Source: Brevundimonas sp. Leaf363 (GTDB lineage: Bacteria; Pseudomonadota; Alphaproteobacteria; Caulobacterales; Caulobacteraceae). Taken from it: DNA of 64,000 nucleotides. The stretch is from NCBI RefSeq assembly GCF_001424025.1, contig NZ_LMPZ01000004.1:62001-126000 (forward strand), given 5' to 3'. The position numbers were made by a program, and so were the translations under genes. The notes under the pieces are model-generated. The model worked only from the letters and a program-made list of their open reading frames with translations. It was not told the origin of the DNA and searched no databases. Numbering within the stretch: the stretch's first letter is position 1; each line of letters starts with the position of its first letter. Below, piece by piece: positions 16,889 to 25,700 of this stretch.

Positions 16889-18187
16889 ATGAAGGCGATG
16901 CGCGATCTCGTCGCCCGGCATAAGTCGGGTCAGGCCTGCGGGATTTATTCCGTCTGCTCGGCGCACCCGCTGGTCATCGAGGCCTCCTGCGACCACGCCC
17001 TCAAGGCCGACCTCGACGTCCTGCTGATCGAGGCGACCTGCAATCAGGTGAACCAGGACGGCGGCTATACCGGCATGACGCCGGACCTGTTCCGCGACTT
17101 CGTCCACGGCATAGCCCGCAAGGTCGGCTTCCCGATCGAACGCATCCTGCTGGGCGGCGACCACCTGGGGCCCAACCCCTGGACCGCCCTGCCCGCCGAT
17201 GAGGCGATGGCGAAGGCCGACGTTCTGATCGAACAGTATGTCGCCGCCGGCTTCCGCAAGATCCACGCCGACTGTTCCATGTCCTGCGCCGACGATCCGA
17301 CGCCCCTGCCGGAAGCGGTCATCGCCCGCCGCGCCGCGCGGCTGATCAAGATCGCCGAGGCGACGCAGGCCCGCGTCGGCGGCGAGCCTTGCGTCTATGT
17401 CGTCGGCACCGAAGTGCCCGTCCCCGGCGGCGCCGCCGAAGACCTGCCCGAGCTTGAGCTGACCACGCCTGACGCCGCGCGCGCCACGCTGGAGGCGCAC
17501 CGCGTCATCTTCGCCGAAGAAGGCCTGTCGGACGCATGGCCGCGTGTCGTCGGCATCGTCGTCCAGCCGGGCGTGGAGTTCGACCACCACAAGGTCATCG
17601 ACTACGACCGATCCAAGGCCGTCGCGCTCAGCGCCGCCCTGGACGACCAGCCGCACGTCGTGTTCGAGGCTCACTCCACCGACTACCAGACGCCCACGGC
17701 GCTGAAGGCGCTGGTCGAGGATCACTTCGCTATCCTGAAGGTGGGCCCGGGCGTCACCTTCGCCTTGCGTGAAGCCCTGTGGGCGCTCGACGCCATCGAA
17801 CGCGAATGGATTGACGCCGACAAAGCCTCCAGCTTCCGCCAGACCGCGATCGACCGGATGAAGGCGGAACCGCGCAACTGGGCCAAATACTACCACTCGA
17901 CCGGCGCCGCGCTGGACTTCGACCTCCAGTACAGCCTGTCGGATCGTATCCGCTACTATTGGCCGGACGCCGAGATCGTTGCGGCCCAGGACCGGATGTT
18001 CGCCAACCTCACCGACAATCCGCCGCCGATGGCCCTGATCAGCCAGTATCTGCCGCAGGCGGTCGCCGCTTTGCGCGACGCCGGCGCCGCCATCACGCCC
18101 GCCAGCCTTGTGATCGCCCATGTCGGCGTCACACTGGAATTCTATCGCGCGGCCTGCACACCCGCGCCGGAGCCGACCCATGTCTGA
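16889..18187 (+). CDS. gatZ: tagatose-bisphosphate aldolase non-catalytic subunit (GatZ/KbaZ/AgaZ family)
   Basis: 432-residue protein of the GatZ/KbaZ family (E. coli members about 420). Opening MKAMRDLVARHKSGQACGIY, SVCSAHPLVIEA, LIEATCNQVNQDGGYTGM and LLGGDHLGPNPW are diagnostic. Family members stabilise the class II tagatose-1,6-bisphosphate aldolase GatY/KbaY; AgaZ homologues in some GalNAc pathways have been proposed to act as tagatose-6-phosphate kinases. No gatY partner is seen in this window. RBS GAAGG lies upstream. The stop overlaps the SIS-domain gene by 8 bases, so the two are coupled. Confidence 0.93.
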   Translation: MKAMRDLVARHKSGQACGIYSVCSAHPLVIEASCDHALKADLDVLLIEATCNQVNQDGGYTGMTPDLFRDFVHGIARKVGFPIERILLGGDHLGPNPWTALPADEAMAKADVLIEQYVAAGFRKIHADCSMSCADDPTPLPEAVIARRAARLIKIAEATQARVGGEPCVYVVGTEVPVPGGAAEDLPELELTTPDAARATLEAHRVIFAEEGLSDAWPRVVGIVVQPGVEFDHHKVIDYDRSKAVALSAALDDQPHVVFEAHSTDYQTPTALKALVEDHFAILKVGPGVTFALREALWALDAIEREWIDADKASSFRQTAIDRMKAEPRNWAKYYHSTGAALDFDLQYSLSDRIRYYWPDAEIVAAQDRMFANLTDNPPPMALISQYLPQAVAALRDAGAAITPASLVIAHVGVTLEFYRAACTPAPEPTHV

Positions 18188-19343
18188 CCTCATCCAACTG
18201 GGCCTGAGCGAGGCCGAACTCGAACGGCGGGGCGGTCTGTGGACCGCACGGGAAATCTCCCAGCAGCCGGCCATGCTGCGCGAGACGCAAGGCCTGCTGA
18301 TGGCCGGCCGGGCGGACATCGAGGCCTTCCTGAAGCCGCTGCTAGCCAAGCCTTCGCTGCGCATCATCCTGACCGGCGCCGGCACCTCGGCCTTCGCCGG
18401 CGAATGCCTGGCGCCGGTCCTGTCCCAGCGCCTGGGCCGCCGGGTCGAGGCCATCGCCACGACGGATCTGGTCTGCGCGCCGCACCTCTATTTCGAGACC
18501 GCGACGCCGACGCTGCTGGTGTCCTTCGGCCGCTCCGGCAACAGCCCCGAGAGCGTCGCCGCCATCGAACTGGCGGATCGTCTGGTCAAGGATCTGAACC
18601 ACCTGGTCATCACCTGCAACGCCGACGGCGCCCTGGCAAAGTACGGCCAAGGACCGCGTGGCTTCACCGTGCAGCTGCCGGAGGCCACGCACGACCGCAG
18701 CTTTGCGATGACATCCAGCTTCTCGTGCATGACCTATGCGGCGCTGGCGGTCTTCAGCGGGATCGCGGGCATGGACGGACGCGTGGACGCGATCGCCCGC
18801 GCCACACAGTCGGTGATCGAGCAATACACCCCCGTCATGAAGGCCGCCGCCGCCGAGGGTTATCAGCGGGTCGTCTATCTGGGCAGCCACATCTTCAAAG
18901 GCCTGGCGCGCGAGTCTGGGCTCAAGTTGCTGGAGCTGACCAACGGCGCCCTGGTGACGATGTTCGATTCGCCGCTGGGCTTCCGGCATGGGCCCAAGAC
19001 CATCGTGAACGACAAGACGCTGATCGTCGTCTTCTTCTCCAACGACGCCTACACCCGCAGCTACGACATGGACCTGTTGGACGAACTGCGCCGGGACGAC
19101 GCCGCCGCACGGGTGATCGCCATCACCGCCCAGGACGGCGTCGGCCTGCCGAAATCGGATGAGATCGAGGTGTCCGCCCTGGCCGGCGCGGACGATGCCG
19201 AACTGCTGTTTCCCTACATCGTCGCGCCGCAGATCCTGGCCTTCTTCGAGTCGCTGCGTCTCGGCCTGACCCCGGACAAACCGAACACGTCGGGCACCGT
19301 CAATCGCGTCGTGCAGGGCGTGCGGATCCACGAGCTGAGCTGA
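18180..19343 (+). CDS. agaS: SIS-domain sugar isomerase/deaminase (AgaS-like)
   Basis: 387-residue cytoplasmic protein with two SIS domains. The first (about 45-190) contains ILTGAGTSAFAGECLAP and LLVSFGRSGNSPESVAAI. The second (about 210-370) contains VVYLGSHIFKGLARESGLK, LTNGALVTMFDSPLGFRHGP and IVVFFSNDAYTRSYD. This matches AgaS, the galactosamine-6-phosphate deaminase/isomerase giving tagatose-6-phosphate. The ATG at 18180 overlaps the end of gatZ; the longer frame from 18120 lies inside that gene. A sugar kinase follows after 4 bases. Confidence 0.9.
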   Translation: MSDLIQLGLSEAELERRGGLWTAREISQQPAMLRETQGLLMAGRADIEAFLKPLLAKPSLRIILTGAGTSAFAGECLAPVLSQRLGRRVEAIATTDLVCAPHLYFETATPTLLVSFGRSGNSPESVAAIELADRLVKDLNHLVITCNADGALAKYGQGPRGFTVQLPEATHDRSFAMTSSFSCMTYAALAVFSGIAGMDGRVDAIARATQSVIEQYTPVMKAAAAEGYQRVVYLGSHIFKGLARESGLKLLELTNGALVTMFDSPLGFRHGPKTIVNDKTLIVVFFSNDAYTRSYDMDLLDELRRDDAAARVIAITAQDGVGLPKSDEIEVSALAGADDAELLFPYIVAPQILAFFESLRLGLTPDKPNTSGTVNRVVQGVRIHELS

Positions 19344-19347
19344 TCGA

Positions 19348-20313
19348 ATGGCGGGGGGCCGGACGGACGGATATTTTCTCGGTGTGGATGGGGGCGGCAC
19401 CAAGACGGCCTTCGTTCTGATCGACCGCGCCGGCCGCGAGGCGGCGCGCCACGAAGGCGGCTCCAGCTATCACGTCGAGATCGGCGTCGAGGCCCTGCAC
19501 GCCCTGTTGCAGGCCGGCGTGCAGAGCGTGCTCGACCAGGCCGGCGCTGCCGCTGACGACATCATCCACGCCTTCTTCGGCCTGCCCGCCCACGGCGAGG
19601 ATTCGCAGATCCAGCCCGTGCTGGACGTCATTCCCGAAGCCCTCTTGGGCCATCATCGCTACGCGTGCGGCAACGACATGATCTGCGGCTGGGCGGGCTC
19701 GCTGGGCGGCGCGGACGGCATCAACATCGTCGCCGGCACAGGCTCCATCGGCTACGGCGAGCGGCAGGGTCTGTCGGCGCGCGGCGGGGGCTGGGGCGAG
19801 CTGTTTTCCGACGAGGGTTCCGCCCACTGGATCGCGGTTCAGGGCCTGAACGTCTTCTCGCGCATGGCGGACGGGCGGCTGCCACGCGGGCCGCTGTACG
19901 ATCTGCTGGTCGCCGAGTTTGCGTTGAAGAGCGACCTCGACCTGTGCGGCCACATCTACGCCAACCCGGCGCGCGACCGCATCGCCGCCCTGTCACGACG
20001 CGTGGCGCAGGCCGCGGGCGAGGGCGACGAGGCGGCGCAGGCCGTCTTCAGGCGGGCCGGACAGGAGCTGGCGGCCGTGGTCGACGCCATCCGCCGACAG
20101 CTTGAGTATCCCCCCGGCGAGCCGGTGTACCTGTCCTATTCCGGGGGTGTTTTCCGCAGCGGCGACCTGGTGCTTCGGCCGTTCCGCGAACAGCTTTCGA
20201 CATGGTCGGCGGATTATCGGATGGTCTCGCCGCGCTTCAGTCCGGCCATAGGCGCCGCGATCTATGCGGCGCGCATGGTCGGTCAGCCGCTGAACCCACA
20301 GATCGACGCCTGA
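19348..20313 (+). CDS. BadF/BadG/BcrA/BcrD-type sugar kinase (predicted galactosamine/GalNAc kinase)
   Basis: 321-residue ATPase of the ASKHA fold, the family that includes N-acetylglucosamine kinase. The phosphate-1 loop is FLGVDGGGTKTAFVLID, the phosphate-2 loop NIVAGTGSIGYG, and the adenosine region YLSYSGGVFRSGD. Also seen is GGGWGELFSDEGSAHWI, as in GlcNAc-kinase-like proteins. Being four bases behind agaS and in one transcript with gatZ, the substrate is most simply galactosamine or N-acetylgalactosamine, phosphorylated to feed AgaS. This is inferred from context. Confidence 0.85.
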   Translation: MAGGRTDGYFLGVDGGGTKTAFVLIDRAGREAARHEGGSSYHVEIGVEALHALLQAGVQSVLDQAGAAADDIIHAFFGLPAHGEDSQIQPVLDVIPEALLGHHRYACGNDMICGWAGSLGGADGINIVAGTGSIGYGERQGLSARGGGWGELFSDEGSAHWIAVQGLNVFSRMADGRLPRGPLYDLLVAEFALKSDLDLCGHIYANPARDRIAALSRRVAQAAGEGDEAAQAVFRRAGQELAAVVDAIRRQLEYPPGEPVYLSYSGGVFRSGDLVLRPFREQLSTWSADYRMVSPRFSPAIGAAIYAARMVGQPLNPQIDA

Positions 20314-20442
20314 CGGCCTCTTTGTCGCACCTCCGCGCCGCAGCGTGGGCAGGTGCATGACATGTTTGATTGCGCTCATGTTTCACGGCTGACACCGGTT
20401 CGCGGCGCATCACTCCGCATCAGAAGCGCAACAGATCGATAA

Positions 20443-20510
20443 GTTTCGTTACGTATCTATTTGACAGTTTCGCGAAACCGCTGTTCCCTTCTTTTCAACG
20501 TTTCCCGGCT
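20443..20510 (+). promoter_or_regulatory. promoter and operator cluster before the TonB receptor
   Basis: This region contains GTTTCGTTACG (20443), a perfect 12-base palindrome GTTTCGCGAAAC (20467-20478), and CAACGTTTCCC near 20497. TTGACA at 20461-20466 looks like a -35 box, with the palindrome between it and the expected -10 position, a normal repressor arrangement. The rest of the 20314-20572 gap shows nothing else clear. Confidence 0.6.
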
Positions 20511-20572
20511 GAGAACCGAAGCGTCGGTTCGGGCTGGGGAGTTCGTCGCACATGCGGAAAAGGGGAATCGCA

Positions 20573-23383
20573 ATGTCACGTCCATGTCTTCGTAGAACCA
20601 TCATGGCCGGCGTCGGGGCCGCCGCCCTTTTGTCGGCCGGTGCCGTTCAGGCCCAGACCACGACCGACGCCGCCACCGATGATGAAGCCGAAATGCTGGA
20701 CGAGGTCATCGTCGTCGGCGTGCGAGGCAGTATCGCGCGCGCCGTCGGCCTGAAGCGCGAAGCATCCACCGTTCAGGATTCCATCAGCGCCCTGGAACTG
20801 GGCGTCTTCCCGGACGACAACGTCGCCGACTCGCTCGCCCACATCACAGGCGTCTCGATCTCGCGCACCGCCGGCGGTGAAGGCCAGAGCGTCAGCGTCC
20901 GCGGCCTGGGCCCGGAATACACCCTGTCGACCTTCAACGGCCGCATCCTGGCCACCGACGGCGCCGGCCGCGACTTCGCCTATGACGTGCTGCCGTCCGA
21001 CGTGATCAGCGGCGCCGACGTCATCAAGGGCGCCGAGGCGGCGAACACCGAAGGCGCCATCGGCGGCCTGGTCAACCTGCGCTCGGCCAGCCCGTTCGAT
21101 CAGCGTGGCCAGCACGGCATCGTTCGCGTCGAAGGCGATCGTAACCAGATGTCGGAACTGGACGGCTACAAGTTCTCGGGCGTCTACAGCAACACCTTCG
21201 CGGACGACACCTTCGGCGTCATGCTGGGTCTGGTCTACCAGGAGCGTGACGCCCGCACCGACATCGCCGGCAACGACGGCGGCTGGACCCGCAACGCCGA
21301 CCCGACCGACGAAAGCTGGCTGTGGGGCAACGCCTGGGGCGGCAGCATCGACCCCAACAACAACGGCGTGCTGGATCCCGAGGAATACGGCCTGATCGGC
21401 CCCGGTCAGTTCCGCGTCGGCTCGATCCTCGAAGAGAAGAAGCGCACCGCCTACACCGCCAAGTTCGAATGGCGCCCGACCGACAACTTCCGCCTGATCG
21501 TGGACGGTCTGTCGACCAAGCTGGACAGCCCGCAGGTCGGCTACCAGCAGTCCTTCTATCCTCTGTACGCGCCGGGCCGCTGGTCGAACATCGAGATCAC
21601 CGACGGCATCGTCACCAGCTTCGATATGGACAACACGGATCCTGAGATGCGGCTCAACCCCGAGCTGCTGAACCAGACCGAGTACCGCGTGGTCGAGACC
21701 GAACTGTACGGCGTCAACGCCGAGTGGAACGTCTCCGACACCCTGACCCTGAACGCCGACGTGTACCGCTCGACCTCCAGCCGCCACTCGGGCGGCCAGG
21801 ACAGCTACGTCGTCCTGCGGATGAACCAGCCGAACGTCGCGCACATCGAGCTGAACGGCTCCTATGTGCCGAGCGTGACCGTCGACTTCGATGACGGCCG
21901 CGATCTGGCGACGGGCCTGGCCAACGGCGAGTTCAGCGACGGCGACTTCAACACCCACTACTTCTCGCTGGCCGGCGACAACATCGACGACGAGATCACC
22001 GGCGCCGCCTTCAACGGTCGCTGGGAAGCGGACATGGGCTGGCTGGCCAACGTCCAGTTCGGCGTCAACTACACCGATCGCAAGAAGTCCCGCGACCTGA
22101 TCAACAATGCTCTGACGGGCGGCGCCGACTACTACTCCGGCAACTACGCCATCAACGTCGGCGACCTGGGCGGCGGCGTCATCTCGAACAGCTTCACCCT
22201 GCCCAACTTCATGAGCGAAGTGAGCGGCGACTTCCCGCGCAGCTTCCTCGCCTTCGACATCGCCACCTATCAGGCGGCGCTGGCGGCCTACGACGGCACG
22301 CCGCGGCCCGGCGGCGGAACCTACAACTACGCCGACGCCGCGCCGGTGTGGAACCCGCTGCAGAGCTATCGCGTGACGGAAGAGACCTGGGCCGGCTTCG
22401 TCCAGGCCAACTTCGTCGCCGACCGCTGGACCGGCAACGTCGGCGTCCGCGTCGTCCAGACGGGCACCACCTCCCAGGCCTGGGACGCCAAGATCCTGGA
22501 GATCATCGAGAACGGCGCCTTCAACTACACGGCCGTCTACGACGATCCGACCTCGGTCACGCAGGAAAGCGACTACACCTACGTCCTGCCGTCGCTTAAC
22601 CTGAACTACCGCATCACCGAAGAGCTGCGCCTGCGCCTCGGCGCCGCCAAGACCATGGCCCGCCCGTCGGTCGAGACCCTGGCCCCGACCAACACCACCG
22701 AGAGCGTGTCCTGGGGCGAGTTCACCCAGATCTACGGCGGCAACGCGGACCTGAAGCCCTATTCGGCCACCCAGTACGACGCCTCGCTGGAGTACTATTT
22801 CCGGCCGAACTCGATCTTCAACATCGCGGTGTTCAAGAAGGACATCAAAGACCAGATCACCACCAGCTGGGAGCCCGGTCAGGACATCGGCGTCCCGGGC
22901 TATCTCTTCAACGTCATGCGCCCGATCAACGGCGACACGGCGGAGGTGCACGGCGTCGAAGTCGGCCTGCAGCACTTCCTGGAGAACGGCTTCGGCGTGC
23001 GCGCCCAGTACACCCGCAACTGGTCCAAGAGCTACGTCGGCGAGCAGGAGCGTCCGCTGGAAGGCATCGCCCCGTCCGTCTATTCGCTGGGTCTGTTCTA
23101 CGAGAACGGTCCGCTGTCGCTCAGCCTGTCGGGCGAACACACCGACGGCTTCGTCACGGCGATCAATGTGCTGGGCGAGGGCTACAACGAAGAAGCCGAC
23201 CCGATCACCTGGGTGACGGCCCACGTCTCCTACGACGTCACCGACGCCATCACGATCTCGCTGGAAGGCAACAACCTGCTGGATGAGGCCAACACCTACA
23301 GCATCAACGGCAACTCGCTGCTGCCGCAGGGCTATTACCGCTACGGCGCGTCCTACAAGCTGGGCGTCAGCTACCGCTTCTGA
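20573..23383 (+). CDS. TonB-dependent receptor (Caulobacter/Xanthomonas type)
   Basis: 936-residue outer-membrane receptor with signal peptide (MAGVGAAALLSAGAVQAQ region) and a TonB-box-like DEVIVVGVRGS. The plug holds VADSLAHITGVSISRT, VSVRGLGPEYTLSTFNGR and IKGAEAANTEGAIGGLVNL. The long barrel ends in a terminal aromatic (SYKLGVSYRF), as the assembly signal requires. ATG at 20573 (RBS AGGGGAA) is preferred to 20552. It stands at the end of the galactosaminide cluster, behind its own operator-like promoter, and is closed by a strong terminator. The likely cargo is an alpha-galactosaminide or galactoside oligosaccharide (inference). Confidence 0.94.
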   Translation: MSRPCLRRTIMAGVGAAALLSAGAVQAQTTTDAATDDEAEMLDEVIVVGVRGSIARAVGLKREASTVQDSISALELGVFPDDNVADSLAHITGVSISRTAGGEGQSVSVRGLGPEYTLSTFNGRILATDGAGRDFAYDVLPSDVISGADVIKGAEAANTEGAIGGLVNLRSASPFDQRGQHGIVRVEGDRNQMSELDGYKFSGVYSNTFADDTFGVMLGLVYQERDARTDIAGNDGGWTRNADPTDESWLWGNAWGGSIDPNNNGVLDPEEYGLIGPGQFRVGSILEEKKRTAYTAKFEWRPTDNFRLIVDGLSTKLDSPQVGYQQSFYPLYAPGRWSNIEITDGIVTSFDMDNTDPEMRLNPELLNQTEYRVVETELYGVNAEWNVSDTLTLNADVYRSTSSRHSGGQDSYVVLRMNQPNVAHIELNGSYVPSVTVDFDDGRDLATGLANGEFSDGDFNTHYFSLAGDNIDDEITGAAFNGRWEADMGWLANVQFGVNYTDRKKSRDLINNALTGGADYYSGNYAINVGDLGGGVISNSFTLPNFMSEVSGDFPRSFLAFDIATYQAALAAYDGTPRPGGGTYNYADAAPVWNPLQSYRVTEETWAGFVQANFVADRWTGNVGVRVVQTGTTSQAWDAKILEIIENGAFNYTAVYDDPTSVTQESDYTYVLPSLNLNYRITEELRLRLGAAKTMARPSVETLAPTNTTESVSWGEFTQIYGGNADLKPYSATQYDASLEYYFRPNSIFNIAVFKKDIKDQITTSWEPGQDIGVPGYLFNVMRPINGDTAEVHGVEVGLQHFLENGFGVRAQYTRNWSKSYVGEQERPLEGIAPSVYSLGLFYENGPLSLSLSGEHTDGFVTAINVLGEGYNEEADPITWVTAHVSYDVTDAITISLEGNNLLDEANTYSINGNSLLPQGYYRYGASYKLGVSYRF

Positions 23384-23409
23384 CCTCTTCCCCGAGAGAC
23401 CAACTTCCC

Positions 23410-23442
23410 AGGGCCGCAACGCAAGTTGCGGCCCTTTCTTTT
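23410..23442 (+). terminator. rho-independent terminator after the TonB receptor
   Basis: A perfect 11-bp stem AGGGCCGCAAC / GTTGCGGCCCT with a GCAA tetraloop is followed by TTCTTTT. It separates the galactosaminide cluster from the next gene set. Confidence 0.9.
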
Positions 23443-23523
23443 GCGCCGATCCGGACTGGTCAGGACGCGCGCGGACGGCCAAGGTTGAGATCGATCCCAA
23501 AGCCGTCGCTCAAGAGACCCTGA

Positions 23524-24678
23524 ATGGCCCGCTCTCTCGGTTGGTACGCCTATCCCTGGAACCTGCATCAGCCGCGCGCCGATCTGGCGCAGATGCGCGA
23601 GGTGGGAATGACGCACCTGACCGCGGCCACGGCCTATCATGCGGGCAAGTTCCTGCAGCCGCGCGATCCGGTTTCCCGCGTCTACTTCCCCGAGGACGGC
23701 GCCGTCTATTTCCGCACCACCGGCTCGGGCTACGGCCGCGTGAAGCCCAGGGTGTCGAGGCTGACGCAGGAGCGCGACGTGCTGGGCCAGCTGACCGAGG
23801 CCGGCGTCATGCCGATCCGGGCGTGGACGGTGCTCAACCACAACTCGCGCATCGGCTTCGAGAACCCCGATCTGGCGGTCCACAACGCCTGGGGCGATCC
23901 GTATTTCTACAGCCTGTGTCCGTCGAACGGTCACGTGCGCGAATACGCCGTGGCGCTCTGCAAGGACCTGGGCGGCCACAATGTCGAGACCTTGCTGCTG
24001 GAGGCGCCGGGGTGGCTGACCTACGGCCACGGCTATCACCACGAGTTCTCCCAGGCGCCGCTGAACCCCTGGCTGGAACGGCTGCTGGGCCTCTGTTTCT
24101 GCGACGCCTGCGTGTCGCGCGCTTCCGCGGCGGGCGTGGACATCAACGGCATCCGCCGCGCGGTCCGCAGAGAAGGCGACGCCCTGATGGCCGGCGGCGG
24201 GAAGACGCCTGGGCTGGAGGCGGCGTTGGAGCCGCTGGACCGCTGGCGCGGATCGGTCGTGACCGCCTTGTGCGCCGAAATCCGCCAGGCCGTACGGCGC
24301 GAGGTCGGGGTGAAGGTCATCTCCACCTGCCAGCGTCCGCATGCGACCACCTATCTGGAGGGCGGCGACCTGCCCGGCATGAACGGCGCGACCGATGGGC
24401 TGGAGCTGCCGATCTACCAGCCATCCGCCCGCGATGCGGTCGAAGACCTGCACTATGTCATCCGCACGGTCGGAGACGTCGGGAGGCTCAGCGTCATCCT
24501 GCGCCCCGGCCTGCCGGACATGACCAGCGAACAGCAGGTCAACCAGACCGTCACCGCCATGCTGACCGCGGGCGTCCGCGACCTATCCTTCTACAACTAC
24601 GGCCTGTTGCCGGCGCAGCAGGTCGGCTGGCTGGAAAAGGCGGTCGGAGCCGTGAAGGACTGGGTCGCCCGCAGCTGA
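23524..24678 (+). CDS. unassigned TIM-barrel-like protein with Cys-rich motif
   Basis: 384-residue cytoplasmic-looking protein, no signal peptide. I do not recognise the family with certainty. The start (SLGWYAYPWNLHQP) and alternating strand/helix pattern look like a TIM barrel: THLTAATAYHAGKFLQP, IRAWTVLNHNSRIG, VETLLLEAPGW, and near the end DLSFYNYGLL. Near residue 190 is LCFCDACVS, a C-x-C-x-x-C cluster like that in several putative sugar-active barrels and possibly a metal site. It precedes two sugar-isomerase-type barrels and a Gfo/Idh oxidoreductase, so a role in sugar breakdown is likely, but no reaction can be named. The ribosome-binding site is weak. Confidence 0.75.
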   Translation: MARSLGWYAYPWNLHQPRADLAQMREVGMTHLTAATAYHAGKFLQPRDPVSRVYFPEDGAVYFRTTGSGYGRVKPRVSRLTQERDVLGQLTEAGVMPIRAWTVLNHNSRIGFENPDLAVHNAWGDPYFYSLCPSNGHVREYAVALCKDLGGHNVETLLLEAPGWLTYGHGYHHEFSQAPLNPWLERLLGLCFCDACVSRASAAGVDINGIRRAVRREGDALMAGGGKTPGLEAALEPLDRWRGSVVTALCAEIRQAVRREVGVKVISTCQRPHATTYLEGGDLPGMNGATDGLELPIYQPSARDAVEDLHYVIRTVGDVGRLSVILRPGLPDMTSEQQVNQTVTAMLTAGVRDLSFYNYGLLPAQQVGWLEKAVGAVKDWVARS

Positions 24679-24786
24679 GGCCAGTGCGTGGTTGCATCCT
24701 GCGCCGCCTCGGGCGACGGTGGACACAGGCGTCCAGGGCCGCGAGCCCGTCATAGAGACGCCGTTACTCAGGGGAGACGGCCAGTG

Positions 24787-25695
24787 ATGATGACATCGCG
24801 GCGACAGATGCTGGCCATGGCCGGTGGAACGATCCTGGCCGGCGCCATGGGCGGACGGGCGCGGGCGGCGACGCCGCTGAGCCTTCCGGCCGGGCTCCAG
24901 CTCTGGACCGTCAAGGAAGAGCTGGCCAAGGATTTCGAGGGCACCCTGCGGGCGCTGAAGGCCATCGGCTACCAGCGCGTCGAGACCGCCGGCTTGCTCG
25001 GCAAGACGCCGGCGCAGTTCAAGGCGGCGCTGGACGCGGCCGGCCTCGACGCCTTCTCTTCCCACTATTCGCTCGGCGACCTGATGACCGATACGGAAGC
25101 CAAGCTGACGGCCGTGCGCGAGGTCGGGGTGAAGTTCTGCATGGCGTCCTCACCCTATGTTCCGCGCCCGATGGCGACGGACAAGCCGTGGGTCAACGCC
25201 ATGGCCGACGCCATGACCCTGGCCGACTGGCGCATGAACGCCGAGGCGATGAACCGCATCGGGGCGGTGGCCGAGTCGGTCGGCGTCAAGTTCGGCTATC
25301 ACAATCACGCGGCCGAGTTCGTGGCGTACGACGGCGTCGAGGCCTATGCCGAGATGGTGCGGATGACCGATCCGGAGCTGGTCGATCTGGAGCTGGACCT
25401 CGGCTGGGTGGCCATCGCCGGCTACGATCCGGCCGAGATGCTGACCCGCTACAAGGACCGCGTCAGCCTGCTGCACGTCAAGGACATGCGCACGCGCGAG
25501 CGGACTCCAGGGGTCATCGCCACGGATCAGCAGAGCGTGCCGGTCGGTCAGGGCTCCATCGACTGGCCCGCCGTCTTCCGCGCCGCCCAGGGCGGCAAGG
25601 TCCAGGGCTATTTCATCGAGCAGGAGCCGCCCTTCGCGCACCCGCCGCTCGAGGGGCTGCGCGACAGCCTCGCCTATCTGAAATCGATCGCCTGA
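24787..25695 (+). CDS. Tat-exported sugar phosphate isomerase/epimerase family protein
   Basis: 302-residue TIM-barrel (AP endonuclease 2 superfamily) protein with a Tat signal (TSRRQMLAMAGGTILAGAM..RARA), so it should work in the periplasm. Barrel motifs: GLQLWTVKEEL at the start, FEGTLRALKAIGYQRVETAG, FGYHNHAAEF, VDLELDLGWVAIAG, VSLLHVKDM and VPVGQGSIDW. Histidine, glutamate and aspartate at the strand ends fit a divalent-metal site. RBS GGGGAG before the ATG at 24787 (a second ATG at 24790). Relatives of this fold act as 3-keto-sugar epimerases, isomerases or C-glycoside deglycosidases. Being next to a GMC 3-dehydrogenase-type system, a 3-keto-glycoside is a plausible substrate (inference). 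Confidence 0.87.
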   Translation: MMTSRRQMLAMAGGTILAGAMGGRARAATPLSLPAGLQLWTVKEELAKDFEGTLRALKAIGYQRVETAGLLGKTPAQFKAALDAAGLDAFSSHYSLGDLMTDTEAKLTAVREVGVKFCMASSPYVPRPMATDKPWVNAMADAMTLADWRMNAEAMNRIGAVAESVGVKFGYHNHAAEFVAYDGVEAYAEMVRMTDPELVDLELDLGWVAIAGYDPAEMLTRYKDRVSLLHVKDMRTRERTPGVIATDQQSVPVGQGSIDWPAVFRAAQGGKVQGYFIEQEPPFAHPPLEGLRDSLAYLKSIA

Positions 25696-25700
25696 GACTG

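Noticed and set aside
20576-23500. 974-residue open frame on the minus strand
   Set aside because: It is antisense to the intact TonB receptor, has Val/Gly/Asp-rich composition and no domain or start signal; a high-GC shadow.
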